Shown: positions 26,035-35,450 of the stretch, piece by piece
How the letters are laid out: every line of letters starts with the position of its first letter
Position numbering within the stretch: position 1 is the first letter of the stretch
Source: Pelotomaculum terephthalicicum JT
GTDB lineage: Bacteria > Bacillota > Desulfotomaculia > Desulfotomaculales > Pelotomaculaceae
NCBI RefSeq assembly: GCF_022410535.1
Contig: NZ_JAKNBL010000017.1
Span: forward strand, 1 to 56,209
Reading direction: 5' to 3'
DNA: 56,209 bases
The notes under the pieces: generated by a model
Told to the model about the DNA's origin: nothing
Database searches by the model: none
What the model saw: the letters and a program-made list of their open reading frames with translations, nothing else
Program-made: the position numbers and the translations under genes

Positions 26035-26910
26035 TCAAGTCCTTTTATGCAATCTCCCTTTCATACGCAAAGAAATCGTCTCCAGGGCAATGGCAAAGGC
26101 AAGAATAAGATAGGTAATCAACCCTATTTCCCTTAGATCGAAATAAAATTCGCTGGCCATGAACAAATCAAAACCTATTCCGGCCGCGCCCGCGGCGGCA
26201 CCCATGGCAACGGCGTTGGCGAAGTTTATTTCAAATCTTAAAAAAGTCCAGGACAGCAGATAGGTGGCAGAGGACGGGATAACCGCCTGAAAAACAATTT
26301 GCCACCAATTGGCGCCGCTGGCCGTCAAAGCTTCAAGCACATTTCTGTCCAGGTCCTCAAAAGACTCGGAATATGCCTTAGTCAAATAACTGACGGAATG
26401 AAAAGTCATGCCGATTACCGCCGCGGCGCTGCCCAACCCGGCGGCCACGGCAAAAATCAGCACCCATAAGATCGTGGGCACCGCCCGGATAAAAGCGACA
26501 AACGCCTTGATCATATTGGTAACTTGTTTGGGAGCTAGATTCTGAGCGGCCAGCAGCCCAAAAAGCAAGGCAATCACGGCGCCAAACAATGTGGTCAAAA
26601 ATGCCAGCCCGATAGTCACCACAACTTCGTAGAAAGCCTCCCATAAGCTGAAACGGTGCGAATATGGATGCAGAAATATTGTTTTGAAATTGCTGATAGT
26701 ATCGGCGAACGCTTTCGGCACGTCGATCGACTTATAATCGATTGTGAATAGAGCGTATATTGTCAGTACCGACAAAAACAGCAGGATTATCCGCATCGCA
26801 AGAGACGACTTGTTTAGGGGCTTTACGGCGCTTAAATCCATGCCATCATTTATGTGTCCCTTTTCTTTCAATCGCCCCCAACCTTTAATTGATTCTTCAA
26901 TTTGCGTCAC
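26035..26910 (-). CDS. phnE: Phosphonate ABC permease PhnE (second copy)
   Basis: A 291-residue permease with about six membrane segments and the coupling-loop pattern EALTASGANWWQIVFQAVIPS near residue 190, which contacts the PhnC ATPase. The N-terminal ~30 residues are an extra hydrophilic stretch. GTG start with AAGGG at 7 nt; it overlaps the first phnE by 4 nt. With that gene it would make a heterodimeric channel. Confidence 0.92.
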   Translation of the reverse strand: MTQIEESIKGWGRLKEKGHINDGMDLSAVKPLNKSSLAMRIILLFLSVLTIYALFTIDYKSIDVPKAFADTISNFKTIFLHPYSHRFSLWEAFYEVVVTIGLAFLTTLFGAVIALLFGLLAAQNLAPKQVTNMIKAFVAFIRAVPTILWVLIFAVAAGLGSAAAVIGMTFHSVSYLTKAYSESFEDLDRNVLEALTASGANWWQIVFQAVIPSSATYLLSWTFLRFEINFANAVAMGAAAGAAGIGFDLFMASEFYFDLREIGLITYLILAFAIALETISLRMKGRLHKRT

Positions 26911-27692
26911 AAGATCACCCTTCTCACGTAATTTGAGATGGATTCAATGACAATAACCGTGATCACCACCAGCAGCACGACCAGGCTCGCGGCATGATAG
27001 TCCAGTCTTTTGTAAAACAAGTCAAAAGAGAAGCCGATACCTGTGCCGGTGAGAATTCCCACCAAAGTGGCGTCGCGGATATTGGTGTCAATCATGTATA
27101 GCAACCAACTGATCATCTGCGGCATGCTGGAAGGCAAAACAGCTTGAAATATAATGTGAAAATAACTGGCGCCCGCAGCCTGCAAAGCTTCCACCGCGTT
27201 ATTGCTCACTTCGTCGATCGTTTCCATAAACGCCCTGGCAAGAAACCCGAACGAACCAAAGAACAAGGCCAGGTAACCGGTCAGCGGGCTTTGGCTGAAC
27301 GCCAGCATCAGGACCATGGCCCATGCCACGAGGGGGATGTTGCGGAAAAGCGAAGCAATACCCCTGCTGATAACGCTAAAAAGACTGTTCATTCTGGTCG
27401 TCCGGGATCCGGCCAAGGCCAGGAGGATGGCAAAAACCGCAGCCACCGTGGTGGACGCGATCGACATCAGCACCGTTTCCCACAGTTTAGGCAAAATATC
27501 AGCCAACTTCTGCATCGACCCGGCATCAGGGTAAAAATTGGTACACCCCCAGATTAAAGCCTTGGCGATACTGGTAAAGCCTTTCAGCACATCATACTGA
27601 GTAATAATGATTGAACCCACCGTCAAAATAGCTAACAGGGTAAAGAAAATTAGACTTTCGTTCCGCCGTTTGGCAAAAATATCAGCTTGCAT
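26907..27692 (-). CDS. phnE: Phosphonate ABC permease PhnE (first copy)
   Basis: About 261 residues, six membrane segments, with the coupling loop EALQAAGASYFHIIFQAVLPS near residue 170. ATG at 27692 has GGAG at 6 nt and overlaps the phnC stop by 11 nt; the longer frame begins with TTG inside phnC. Two different phnE genes instead of one homodimer-forming gene is common in Firmicutes. Confidence 0.92.
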   Translation of the reverse strand: MQADIFAKRRNESLIFFTLLAILTVGSIIITQYDVLKGFTSIAKALIWGCTNFYPDAGSMQKLADILPKLWETVLMSIASTTVAAVFAILLALAGSRTTRMNSLFSVISRGIASLFRNIPLVAWAMVLMLAFSQSPLTGYLALFFGSFGFLARAFMETIDEVSNNAVEALQAAGASYFHIIFQAVLPSSMPQMISWLLYMIDTNIRDATLVGILTGTGIGFSFDLFYKRLDYHAASLVVLLVVITVIVIESISNYVRRVIL

Positions 27693-28467
27693 TTTTCTCT
27701 CCCGGCTCAATAATTAAATCTCCTGACTCTGAGCCATAAATATCAGAAATTTGCTCAGCGGAAAGATCCTCGGGCGCGCCGTCAAAAACAACCATCCCTT
27801 TGTTTACGCCGATAATTCTGTCCGAATATTTCAAGGCAACATTAAACTGGTGCAAGTTGACGACCAAAGTTATGCCCATCTCTCTGGAAATATTCCTCAG
27901 GTGGTCCATGATGATCTTTGAAGCATTAGGATCTAAAGAAGCAATCGGCTCGTCACATAAGATCATTTTCGGGTTTTGCACCAAGGCTCTGGCAATCCCG
28001 ACACGCTGCTTTTGGCCGCCGCTCAGCTGGTCACACCGCTTGTAAACCTGGTCGGTCAGGCCCAATAACTTGATAATTTCCAATGCCTGTTTTTTTTCTT
28101 CCTCACTGTAGCGGCCTAGAACACCCGCCAGCGTCGATTTGTAGCCAAGCCTGCCGTGCAGAACATTTTCCAGCACAGTTAGCCGGTCCACCAGATTATA
28201 ATGCTGAAAGATCATGCCGATTTTTGTTCTCAGTTTTCTTAAATCTCTTTTCCTCAGCTTTGAAGCAATAACACCGTCGAAATATATTTCCCCGCCGGAC
28301 ACCTCAATCATCCTGTTAATACAGCGAAGCAATGTTGACTTGCCGGCTCCGGAAGGACCGATGACGGAAACAAACTCCCCCTCCCGGACCTCGAAACTGA
28401 CCTCGGACAAAGCCGGTGTCGCGTTGTTATAATATTTGGTGACATTTTTTAATTCCAATAATGCCAC
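27682..28467 (-). CDS. phnC: Phosphonate ABC ATPase PhnC
   Basis: A 261-residue ATPase with Walker A GPSGAGKST near residue 39, Q-loop FQHYNL, signature QLSGGQKQRVGIAR, and Walker B MILCDEP. It powers uptake through the PhnE pair. GTG start with GGGAGG at 7 nt. It lies 63 bp after phnD and overlaps phnE. Confidence 0.94.
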   Translation of the reverse strand: MALLELKNVTKYYNNATPALSEVSFEVREGEFVSVIGPSGAGKSTLLRCINRMIEVSGGEIYFDGVIASKLRKRDLRKLRTKIGMIFQHYNLVDRLTVLENVLHGRLGYKSTLAGVLGRYSEEEKKQALEIIKLLGLTDQVYKRCDQLSGGQKQRVGIARALVQNPKMILCDEPIASLDPNASKIIMDHLRNISREMGITLVVNLHQFNVALKYSDRIIGVNKGMVVFDGAPEDLSAEQISDIYGSESGDLIIEPGEKNAS

Positions 28468-28530
28468 ACTCCAGCCTCCCCGTTTTTTATTCCGCCAGCC
28501 TGCGGTAAGACTCCGCCCCTTGCTCTAATC

Positions 28531-29562
28531 TTATTTGCTCAGATCTCTGATCGGATCAAACCAGGCATCTTCTACTTTCACGAAACGCTGCGGCTGAAAG
28601 AAGATTCCTTTACCTCCCTTGGGATAGAAAATCTTTGGATTTTGGGCAACTTCATCGGAGGTAAACGCTTGGGTTAAAGCATCAATGGTTTTCTGACTTA
28701 ACGCACCGGTATTGACCACGATGGGAGGGTTCAAAACCGGGACCGCCTTGAGCACCACGAATTGCGCGCCCGCCAGCTTGTCAAACGGGGCGGCGGCATC
28801 CTTCCTGACCGTGTAGACAGCCCCAGGCGTGTTGTCCTTTCCGGAAGTGAGATCAACATAGCTGACTAGGTCGATATCATCAACCGCCGCGACGTCGGCT
28901 TTATCCGTAAGCAAGTTGACCAAAGACAACTGGTGGGATCCGCCAAAGAGCACCTGGCTGAAAAACTTGCCGTTCCCGCCTTCAAGCAAATCTTCCTGCT
29001 TCAGATCTTTCCATTTGTCTTGCTTGGAAAAAGTAGCCACAATAGCTGATGAAGGCACTCTGCAGCCGGAAGTCGAGCTGGTGGAAACGAAAGACATTCT
29101 TTTCCCCACAATATTATCAATGGAATATGCGCCGCCGGATTTATATTGCTCTTCATTGCCTTTTTTAACCAGGATCCTGCTGTAATACAAGGCATCGTTC
29201 AAAGTTCCCGAATCCCCGCTGTTAACCACCAAGGGCAGAACCTTATTGTTTTTGTTGTGCATCTCGATGTATTGCTGCGAGCCCACGTAGGCCAATTGAG
29301 CGTTGCCACTGACTAAGGACTCAATGGTAATGGCATAGTCGGTGGTCAATTTGTCATCCACTTTTTTACCCGTCGCTTCTTCAATAACCTTGTCGATCTC
29401 AAGCCGGGCCTCCTTAAAATCATCGGACGCGTTATTCGGCAGCCAAGCCATGGTGATGGTATTGGGCTCTATGACAGATGAGGTATTGGATGCGGATGAG
29501 CACCCTGCCAACAGGGATGCTATCAGAACAGCCACCAGCGTTAACAAATGAATTTTCTTCAC
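28531..29562 (-). CDS. phnD: Phosphonate-binding lipoprotein PhnD
   Basis: A 343-residue solute-binding protein. The signal peptide ends in the lipobox LLAGC at residue ~21. The mature part has WLPNNASDDFKEAR, a ligand-pocket segment AYVGSQQYIEM, and RMSFVSTSSTSGCRVPS, typical for PhnD. It is anchored outside the cell and delivers phosphonates to PhnCE. GTG start with AAAGGAG at 7 nt. The 160-bp gap before it (29563-29724), ending phnL, is AT-rich and may carry an internal promoter, but I see no clear one. Confidence 0.93.
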   Translation of the reverse strand: MKKIHLLTLVAVLIASLLAGCSSASNTSSVIEPNTITMAWLPNNASDDFKEARLEIDKVIEEATGKKVDDKLTTDYAITIESLVSGNAQLAYVGSQQYIEMHNKNNKVLPLVVNSGDSGTLNDALYYSRILVKKGNEEQYKSGGAYSIDNIVGKRMSFVSTSSTSGCRVPSSAIVATFSKQDKWKDLKQEDLLEGGNGKFFSQVLFGGSHQLSLVNLLTDKADVAAVDDIDLVSYVDLTSGKDNTPGAVYTVRKDAAAPFDKLAGAQFVVLKAVPVLNPPIVVNTGALSQKTIDALTQAFTSDEVAQNPKIFYPKGGKGIFFQPQRFVKVEDAWFDPIRDLSK

Positions 29563-29724
29563 GAAAATACTCCTTTCATTTTGTTAAAAATACTCTCATT
29601 TTTTCAACAATAAGAACTGAACCTTAATCCTGACGGTAATAAAGATAATCCCACATCTTATTTTAACGGACGGTTGTTAAGGTCAAATTAATTAATTCAA
29701 GGTTTAGGTTAGATTATGTTTAAA

Positions 29725-30444
29725 TCATTGTAGATTCTTGGGTATTATATAAACTAATTTTCCATCACTCATCTCGTATCTGCGGTTGCAGAGGTTTGCC
29801 ATGAATTCAAGATCGTGGAAAATACCCATCATTGTTGTTCCCTCTTTGATCAATTGTTCAATCAGTTCTTTAACTTTCAATTTGGAGGCAAAATCCAAAC
29901 TCGCGGTCGGTTCGTCCAGAAGCAGCAGCCTGGGGTGCTTGACCATGGCCATGGCAATATTCAGACGTAATTTTTCACCGCCGGAAAAGGTAACCGGGTA
30001 ACTGTCCCATAATCCGCTGTCCAGTTCAAAGTGCTTCAGCATTTTTTCGGCTTCCCGCTTTGCATAATTTTCTTCATGTCCCATCTCCAAAACCGCCTGT
30101 TTGATCAGTCCCCACGCGGTGGTCCGGGGCATGACGTTTAAAAACTGCGATACATAGCCAATCTCATGTTTTCTTAAATAAATGACCTGTCTATCAGATG
30201 CTTTCATTAAATTTATTAGCCCGAATTCTTTGGAATTATACCAGATTCCTCCTTCCTGCGGAGCATACGTACGGTAAACACACTTGAGAACAGTTGATTT
30301 CCCGCTGCCGCTCTTCCCGGTTATACCGATAAATTCACCTTCTTTTACGGCGATATTAATATCGCGAAGAACTTCGATTTGTTTGCCCAGATTATGTATG
30401 GTAAAGGATTTCGATAAATGCTCGACTGCCAGGATCTCTTCCAT
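29725..30444 (-). CDS. phnL: C-P lyase ABC-type subunit PhnL
   Basis: A 239-residue ATPase-fold protein with Walker A GKSGSGKST, signature FSGGEKLRLNIAMAM and Walker B LLLLDEPTASLD. PhnL is not a transporter part: with PhnG, H, I it helps make the ribosyl-triphosphate phosphonate by displacing adenine from ATP. ATG at 30444 with AGGTG at 8 nt is preferred over the TTG one codon earlier. It is separated from the hexapeptide gene by a repeat-bearing gap. Confidence 0.92.
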   Translation of the reverse strand: MEEILAVEHLSKSFTIHNLGKQIEVLRDINIAVKEGEFIGITGKSGSGKSTVLKCVYRTYAPQEGGIWYNSKEFGLINLMKASDRQVIYLRKHEIGYVSQFLNVMPRTTAWGLIKQAVLEMGHEENYAKREAEKMLKHFELDSGLWDSYPVTFSGGEKLRLNIAMAMVKHPRLLLLDEPTASLDFASKLKVKELIEQLIKEGTTMMGIFHDLEFMANLCNRRYEMSDGKLVYIIPKNLQ

Positions 30445-30479
30445 CAATCAATCACCTGTTTGCTTTAAATTGTTGATGT

Positions 30480-30557
30480 TCAGTATTCAGGAGTCAGTAT
30501 TCAGAATACTTCAAGTGATAAATTATTTTCTCATTCTGAGTCCTGACTTCTGACTCC
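30480..30557. repeat. MITE/REP-like repeat inside the phn operon
   Basis: The decamer CAGTATTCAG appears twice in tandem (30481-30490 and 30495-30504) with GAGT between. The segment 30532-30557 holds an imperfect inverted version (CTGAGTCCTGACTTCTGACTCC). The whole makes a degenerate hairpin of CAGTCAGGAGTC-type words, a style of dispersed repeat common in clostridial genomes. It lies in the 142-bp gap between the hexapeptide transferase and phnL and might weaken downstream expression. Confidence 0.55.
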
Positions 30558-30589
30558 GGCTTCTAATAAAAGCTACCTTATAGCGCTTA

Positions 30590-31216
30590 TCACTGAACCG
30601 CTGGGGAATAATGCTTATCCACGAATTCACGGAGCGGCAAGTAAAAATCATCAAGTCTTTCCCTGATGGTATCATAGGCCCAGTCCCACCACTTGATCGC
30701 CTCCAGCTTTTGGACGACATCTGCCGGAAATCTTTGCTTTATTGGTTTGGCCGGCACACCAACAACAATGGTATAGGGCTCTACGTCTTTGGTCACAACC
30801 GCACCGGCTCCTACTACCGCACCGTTGCCAATCGTCACCCCGGGCATGATGACTGCACCATGGCCAATCCAGGTATCATTACCGGTAAAATTTTTTTGCT
30901 CCGCCCGCCATTGGAAGAATTTATCATCGTCTGCGGCAGCGAAGCCATACTGCACCAGGCGGTAAGTAAAGTGGTGCAAGGTTGGCCTGGCCATCGGATG
31001 GTTGGTCGGACCAATGCGGACCATGGCCGCTATGTTGGCAAACTTGCCGATGACCGCGTTTTGGATATAGCAAAACCTGCTGGTATAGGAATAATCACCA
31101 AGACTTACATTCTCCAGATAGTTATAAATTCCAACCTCTGTATAATCCCCAAATTCCACGTTGATCAACTGACAGTTCTCATGGATAAACGGTTCCTTAC
31201 CAAGTCTCTTATTCAT
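30590..31216 (-). CDS. Phosphonate-associated hexapeptide-repeat transferase
   Basis: A 208-residue left-handed beta-helix protein of the phosphonate-linked acyltransferase family. Repeats with I/V-G-N spacing run through the chain, with [15 protein letters not shown] near residue 90, the active-site-like [21 protein letters not shown], and the C-terminal [14 protein letters not shown]. Family members occur in phn operons and probably acylate an intermediate or aminophosphonate. ATG at 31216 has AGGAGG at 6 nt; the frame extends further but without a site. It lies between phnK and phnL. Confidence 0.87.
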   Translation of the reverse strand: MNKRLGKEPFIHENCQLINVEFGDYTEVGIYNYLENVSLGDYSYTSRFCYIQNAVIGKFANIAAMVRIGPTNHPMARPTLHHFTYRLVQYGFAAADDDKFFQWRAEQKNFTGNDTWIGHGAVIMPGVTIGNGAVVGAGAVVTKDVEPYTIVVGVPAKPIKQRFPADVVQKLEAIKWWDWAYDTIRERLDDFYLPLREFVDKHYSPAVQ

Positions 31217-31305
31217 CTTCGGCCTCCTAATCGGGATATTCCCCACCCTCATACCTGTATCTTCACGTGTCTTTACAAACCAAGAAAGGTATGTCCTCTT
31301 TCCTT

Positions 31306-32154
31306 TCATCCCAGCAAGGCTTGGACCAAATGTTGGGTATAATTGTGCTGCGGATCTTCCAGGATTTGATCGGTCAGGCCTTGTTCAATAATCCGGCCGT
31401 CCAGCATCACTACTGTCCGATCCGCCAACATGCGGATCACGCCCAAATCGTGGGAAACGACGACCACACTGATATCCCGCTCGCGCTGAATTTTTTTGAT
31501 CAAGTCCAGGACACTGGCCTGCACCGGCAGATCCAGGCCGGTGGTTACTTCATCCAGCAGCAGGAGCGGTGGATTGTTTGATAAGGCTTTGGCGATTTGC
31601 ACCCGCTGCCGCATGCCTCCAGAGAAATTCTTCGGTACTTCCTTAGCCCGATATACCGGTATATTGACGTGCTCCAGCAGTCCCATCCCGCGAGCTTCCA
31701 TCCGGCCCACATTCCGGTTGCCGGCGGCAATCAATTTCTCGGCGATATTACCAATCGCTGTAAAATCCATTTTTAAGCCCATAACCGGGTTCTGGTAGAC
31801 TTTCCCCATGATGTGGTTGCGGATGTACCTTTTCTGCTGGGACGATTCCGCAAAAATATTTGCCTGACCGTTTTTGTAAGCACTGATATAAGCCCCGCCG
31901 CCACTGACATCCTGATCAAAATACAGGCACTGCATCAAGGTAGATTTACCGCTGCCGCTTTCCCCGACCACTCCTAATATTTCTCCCGCATGCACCTCAA
32001 AGGTGATATCCCGGCACGCATAAACCGTACCGCAGACAGGACAATAGTTTTTAATCAGGCGGTCCCTACGGCTGCTCCTGCAGCTGGCACAACCGTTTCC
32101 ATATTGTTTGTTTAAAAGGCTGACCGACAAGACGGGTTGTTCAAAGTCGCTCAT
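31306..32154 (-). CDS. phnK: C-P lyase ABC-type subunit PhnK
   Basis: A 282-residue ATPase-fold protein that docks on the PhnGHIJ core near PhnJ. Walker [10 protein letters not shown], signature [13 protein letters not shown], Walker [13 protein letters not shown]. Between the first strand and Walker A there is an insert with two CxxC pairs (CASC and CPVC), a zinc-ribbon-like feature found in Firmicute/actinobacterial PhnK and missing from E. coli PhnK. ATG at 32154 has GAGGT at 8 nt, 11 bp after the phnJ stop. Confidence 0.92.
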   Translation of the reverse strand: MSDFEQPVLSVSLLNKQYGNGCASCRSSRRDRLIKNYCPVCGTVYACRDITFEVHAGEILGVVGESGSGKSTLMQCLYFDQDVSGGGAYISAYKNGQANIFAESSQQKRYIRNHIMGKVYQNPVMGLKMDFTAIGNIAEKLIAAGNRNVGRMEARGMGLLEHVNIPVYRAKEVPKNFSGGMRQRVQIAKALSNNPPLLLLDEVTTGLDLPVQASVLDLIKKIQRERDISVVVVSHDLGVIRMLADRTVVMLDGRIIEQGLTDQILEDPQHNYTQHLVQALLG

Positions 32155-32165
32155 CTCACAATACC

Positions 32166-33008
32166 TCAGCAAGGCTTTCCGTTTAATCTCTGCATGCAAA
32201 AGCCGGTATCGTTGCATTGATAAAAGGTTTTTCCCGTCGCATCATCCAGTATTTCATCCAGGTATACTCCCGTTGCGCCGCATTGCCGGCAAGACTTGCC
32301 CTGAAAGGATTCCGCCTCGAAAAGGAAATCTTCAAAATCCAGCGATCTCACCCTGGTATACGGGGGCACGGCATAGATTTTCTTTTCACGGCCTGCCCCA
32401 AGCAAAATCAAAGCTTTGGCACAATTCATCTTGGGATTATCGAATCTCGGGATGGGGCTGGGGGCCATAACATATCTGTCATGCACCATAACCGGGTGAT
32501 CCGCGCCTGTCGACATATGGCCGTAGTTCATGATTTGCTCAAACAGCATAAGCCAGGCGCCGCTGTATTCTTTTTCGGCATGCAGCTTTTTCGTCTCGTA
32601 TTCACTGGGTTCGTAATATCTCAATGGTTCCGGCAGCGGCACCTGAAGAACCAGAATCTGACCTTCTTTTAAGGGCGTTTCCGGTATCCGGTGCCGCGAT
32701 TGGATGATGGTTGCCTCCGTCGTGATGCCGGTAATGGTGATGCCGGTTGTTGCTTTGACCAGCTTTTTGATGTTGACCGCATTAACTGACTCATCAGAGC
32801 CCTGATCGATTACTTTCAAAACGTCTTCCTTCCCGATCAGGGAAAGCGTCAACTGCAGACCGCCTGTTCCCCAGCCTCTGGCGATGGGCATCTCGCGGGA
32901 AGCGAAGGGGACCTGGTAACCCGGAATGGCAATCGCTTTAAGGGTGGCTCGCCTGATCTCCCTTTTGGAGCCTTCATCAAAAAAAGCGAAATTATAGTTG
33001 ATTTTCAT
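32166..33008 (-). CDS. phnJ: C-P lyase catalytic subunit PhnJ
   Basis: The 280-residue radical-SAM enzyme that breaks the C-P bond of ribose 1-methylphosphonate 5-phosphate. The C-terminus has the exact C-x2-C-x21-C-x5-C spacing (C240, C243, C265, C271): three ligands for the 4Fe-4S cluster and the thiyl-radical cysteine. The N-terminal part (GYQVPFASREMPIARGWGTGG) is the conserved PhnJ body. Its start overlaps phnI by 4 nt. Confidence 0.96.
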   Translation of the reverse strand: MKINYNFAFFDEGSKREIRRATLKAIAIPGYQVPFASREMPIARGWGTGGLQLTLSLIGKEDVLKVIDQGSDESVNAVNIKKLVKATTGITITGITTEATIIQSRHRIPETPLKEGQILVLQVPLPEPLRYYEPSEYETKKLHAEKEYSGAWLMLFEQIMNYGHMSTGADHPVMVHDRYVMAPSPIPRFDNPKMNCAKALILLGAGREKKIYAVPPYTRVRSLDFEDFLFEAESFQGKSCRQCGATGVYLDEILDDATGKTFYQCNDTGFCMQRLNGKPC

Positions 33009-34129
33009 GGTTTGAACTCCTTATTGTTTTCTCTCATCTTTTTTGACTTGCGGACACTGTCAAGCTCCGACTGGAAAGTCACATAGTGAGGCAATTTCAA
33101 GTGGGAGATAAACCCGGCGGATTCAACCGAATCGATATGCAGTAGGACAAACTCCTCGTTGTGGGTCGGGTACTCTGCATTACCTGCTTCCAGACAATGG
33201 TCGAGGATGCTCATGGCAATGGCTTTGGTTTCATTTTGTCCATAACAGATGCCATAACCGAGGCCGAATTCAATCGTTTTTAAGCCATTCTCCTTTGGCG
33301 CGGGTACCGGAAACAAGGTTTCTACTTCCGTGACTTTAATCTCACCAATAAAATAAGCATCATCGTCCTCTTTTGCTTCATTGAACGGGTTGTCCACATA
33401 CAAAGGCAAATTTCCGATACGTAATTCTCCGACCGTTGGATGCAGAGCTCCATAACTGCGCAGAGCCGCATACCCCAATGATATAACGGCGCCTGTCTGC
33501 CCCCTGGTTAGAATCTGCAGCCTGGCACTGCGGCTGGCCGGAAAACGCACACTATCCCTGGTAACATCGTCCGGTTCACTATCATTGTTTTCACAAGCCG
33601 CAATCAGGCCTTCCTCCCGCAAGTAATCGAGCACCTTGGGCAGATTGGCCAAATCGGTACTGTCATTGCCATTTCCATACTCCCTGGAGAAATCATCAAG
33701 CCAGTTGATGATTTCTTCTTCGGTTTCTTCACTCAGATCAAAATCTATCAAGCGATGAGTATAATCATAGGCGGCCCCCAGGATCTGCCCGCCGGGAATG
33801 TCCTTAAAACTTGCCGATATTCTTCGCTCAACCAGCATGTTTTCCGAGTGAACCGCACGCGTATAATGTTTCCTGGGCAAGGTGGAACGGTACGCCCTCA
33901 TTAAAAAAACCGCTTCCTCAGGGCTTCCCTCCGCCTGTTTGATCGAGATCGCCGCCAGGGTTTCACTGTAGAGGCTGCTCTCCGACATGACCTGATCGAT
34001 CAGGCAGCGCATACCGCCTTCAATATTATGAAAATCTAATATTCGGCGCTTTTTTAACCGTTCATACTTTAGTCGTCTGATTGATTCCTCAATGGCGGCT
34101 GTTCCGCCCTTTACGGCAACATAGCCCAT
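33005..34129 (-). CDS. phnI: C-P lyase subunit PhnI
   Basis: A 374-residue core subunit carrying the nucleosidase-type activity that starts phosphonate transfer to ATP. Typical segments are MGYVAVKGGTAAIEESIRRL at the start, DIPGGQILGAAYDYTHRLIDF near 115, and the near-C-terminal NEEFVLLHIDSVESAGFISH. It begins right after the phnH stop and overlaps phnJ. Confidence 0.95.
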   Translation of the reverse strand: MGYVAVKGGTAAIEESIRRLKYERLKKRRILDFHNIEGGMRCLIDQVMSESSLYSETLAAISIKQAEGSPEEAVFLMRAYRSTLPRKHYTRAVHSENMLVERRISASFKDIPGGQILGAAYDYTHRLIDFDLSEETEEEIINWLDDFSREYGNGNDSTDLANLPKVLDYLREEGLIAACENNDSEPDDVTRDSVRFPASRSARLQILTRGQTGAVISLGYAALRSYGALHPTVGELRIGNLPLYVDNPFNEAKEDDDAYFIGEIKVTEVETLFPVPAPKENGLKTIEFGLGYGICYGQNETKAIAMSILDHCLEAGNAEYPTHNEEFVLLHIDSVESAGFISHLKLPHYVTFQSELDSVRKSKKMRENNKEFKP

Positions 34130-34726
34130 CTATCCGACCACCTGTTTCACAATTTGCGTTGTTCTTGGAATACACAAAAGATTATGGTCAGAATCTGTAA
34201 AGATAATCTCTATTCCCAATGGATATTCAGAGTTTTTTTCAGCCCGTAACCCAACCCAATTGCCTGTTGTCTGTACTTTTATATGGCTTTCCGCGTCTAT
34301 CCCGGGACCGGCCAAAGCTAAATCCCGCTCATTGCTCAGAGCGTCCGCTTCAACGATAATAGTCGATGATTTATGGGGATCCGTTAAATCTCCAGGACAT
34401 GCTGCAATAAGCGCTTTTTCTAAGCCGAATGGTCCGGCGTCACGCAAAACGAGAATGAAATCAGCGGTTTGCGCTTCCGCGGCTTTAGCGTATGTTAGCT
34501 GGTTTAATAGCTTGGTAATTTCGGCTTCACGTTTAGAAACAACTTTAAATGTTACTTCGGTATCAAACAGCATCTGCACCAGCACCACTGTAGATTTAAA
34601 ACAGCCAATCTCCAGATCAACCTTGTCCGCCTGAGCTTTAATGTTAGTGATCAGCCCGGGTCTGGACATAGAGTCTACCGTCTTTCTATAAGCTCTTTGC
34701 AGATCATGGACCAAATCCAATGCCAT
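34130..34726 (-). CDS. phnH: C-P lyase subunit PhnH
   Basis: A 198-residue structural/dimerising subunit of the PhnGHIJ core. It has the expected opening DLVHDLQRAYRKTVDSMSRPG and FTDSDHNLLCIPRTTQIV at the end. GAGGG lies 7 nt before the ATG; it is 19 bp after phnG. Confidence 0.93.
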   Translation of the reverse strand: MALDLVHDLQRAYRKTVDSMSRPGLITNIKAQADKVDLEIGCFKSTVVLVQMLFDTEVTFKVVSKREAEITKLLNQLTYAKAAEAQTADFILVLRDAGPFGLEKALIAACPGDLTDPHKSSTIIVEADALSNERDLALAGPGIDAESHIKVQTTGNWVGLRAEKNSEYPLGIEIIFTDSDHNLLCIPRTTQIVKQVVG

Positions 34727-34745
34727 GTTTTATCCCTCGCTCATA

Positions 34746-35168
34746 TTAGACATCCATAGTTTGAAAGCTTACTTTCGTCTTTAAGACCTTACTTTTAAAA
34801 GATTCATGACTCTGTTTGATTCTGTCTTCTTCAACCAACAAAGCTGTTGTCCAGTCTTTCGTCTCCGGCAGACCGGCGTTATAAGCCGCATCTATAATTG
34901 CCAGATAGTAGGCAAGCTCCGGTGCTTGCCCCTTGACGATGCCGATTCCCAAGGACCCGTTGATCAGCACTTTGCATTCTGTAATCAAAACTTCGCCTAA
35001 ATAAAACATGCTTCTCCTGGAGGTTTCCCTCACCTTGACCATTACTAAACCATGATTCGGTTCCTGAACAGTCTTGATATCATACTTGTGCAATATTTCT
35101 TGCGCTAACTTTGCCACGACTTCAAATGAGCCTTTGAGCAATATCTCGGTTCTCTTTTTTCTGTCCAT
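34746..35168 (-). CDS. phnG: C-P lyase subunit PhnG
   Basis: A 140-residue core subunit, first gene of the operon. The conserved stretch VRETSRRSMFYLGEVLITEC leads into VNG-x-LGIGIVKG, and the tail helix is KVLKTKVSFQTMDV. It binds PhnI in the PhnGHIJ complex. The 280-bp gap upstream contains two TGTTAA words (about 35219 and 35242) and AT-rich runs that may form the operon promoter, but no clear -35/-10 pair is visible. Confidence 0.92.
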   Translation of the reverse strand: MDRKKRTEILLKGSFEVVAKLAQEILHKYDIKTVQEPNHGLVMVKVRETSRRSMFYLGEVLITECKVLINGSLGIGIVKGQAPELAYYLAIIDAAYNAGLPETKDWTTALLVEEDRIKQSHESFKSKVLKTKVSFQTMDV

Positions 35169-35450
35169 CTAACTTACTTCCTTATCTTTTCTCCGCGTAA
35201 ATAATCTTAACTTGTTGCCATGTTAACGGATATTATTATTCTGTTAAATTTTTGTAGGCCATTTTTTACGCGAACATTGCCGAGAACTAAAGCATACCCT
35301 GAGTCAATACGAACGAACCTCCGCCGGATGGCTTTATAACGAGCGGCAGTTATTAAACAAAATATAAAACTTTTCTAACAAGAAGGAATTTTCTATTAAT
35401 GGTAAAATATATAAGATGTACCCAAAAATTTTTAGCGAGAGGTGCTCGCG

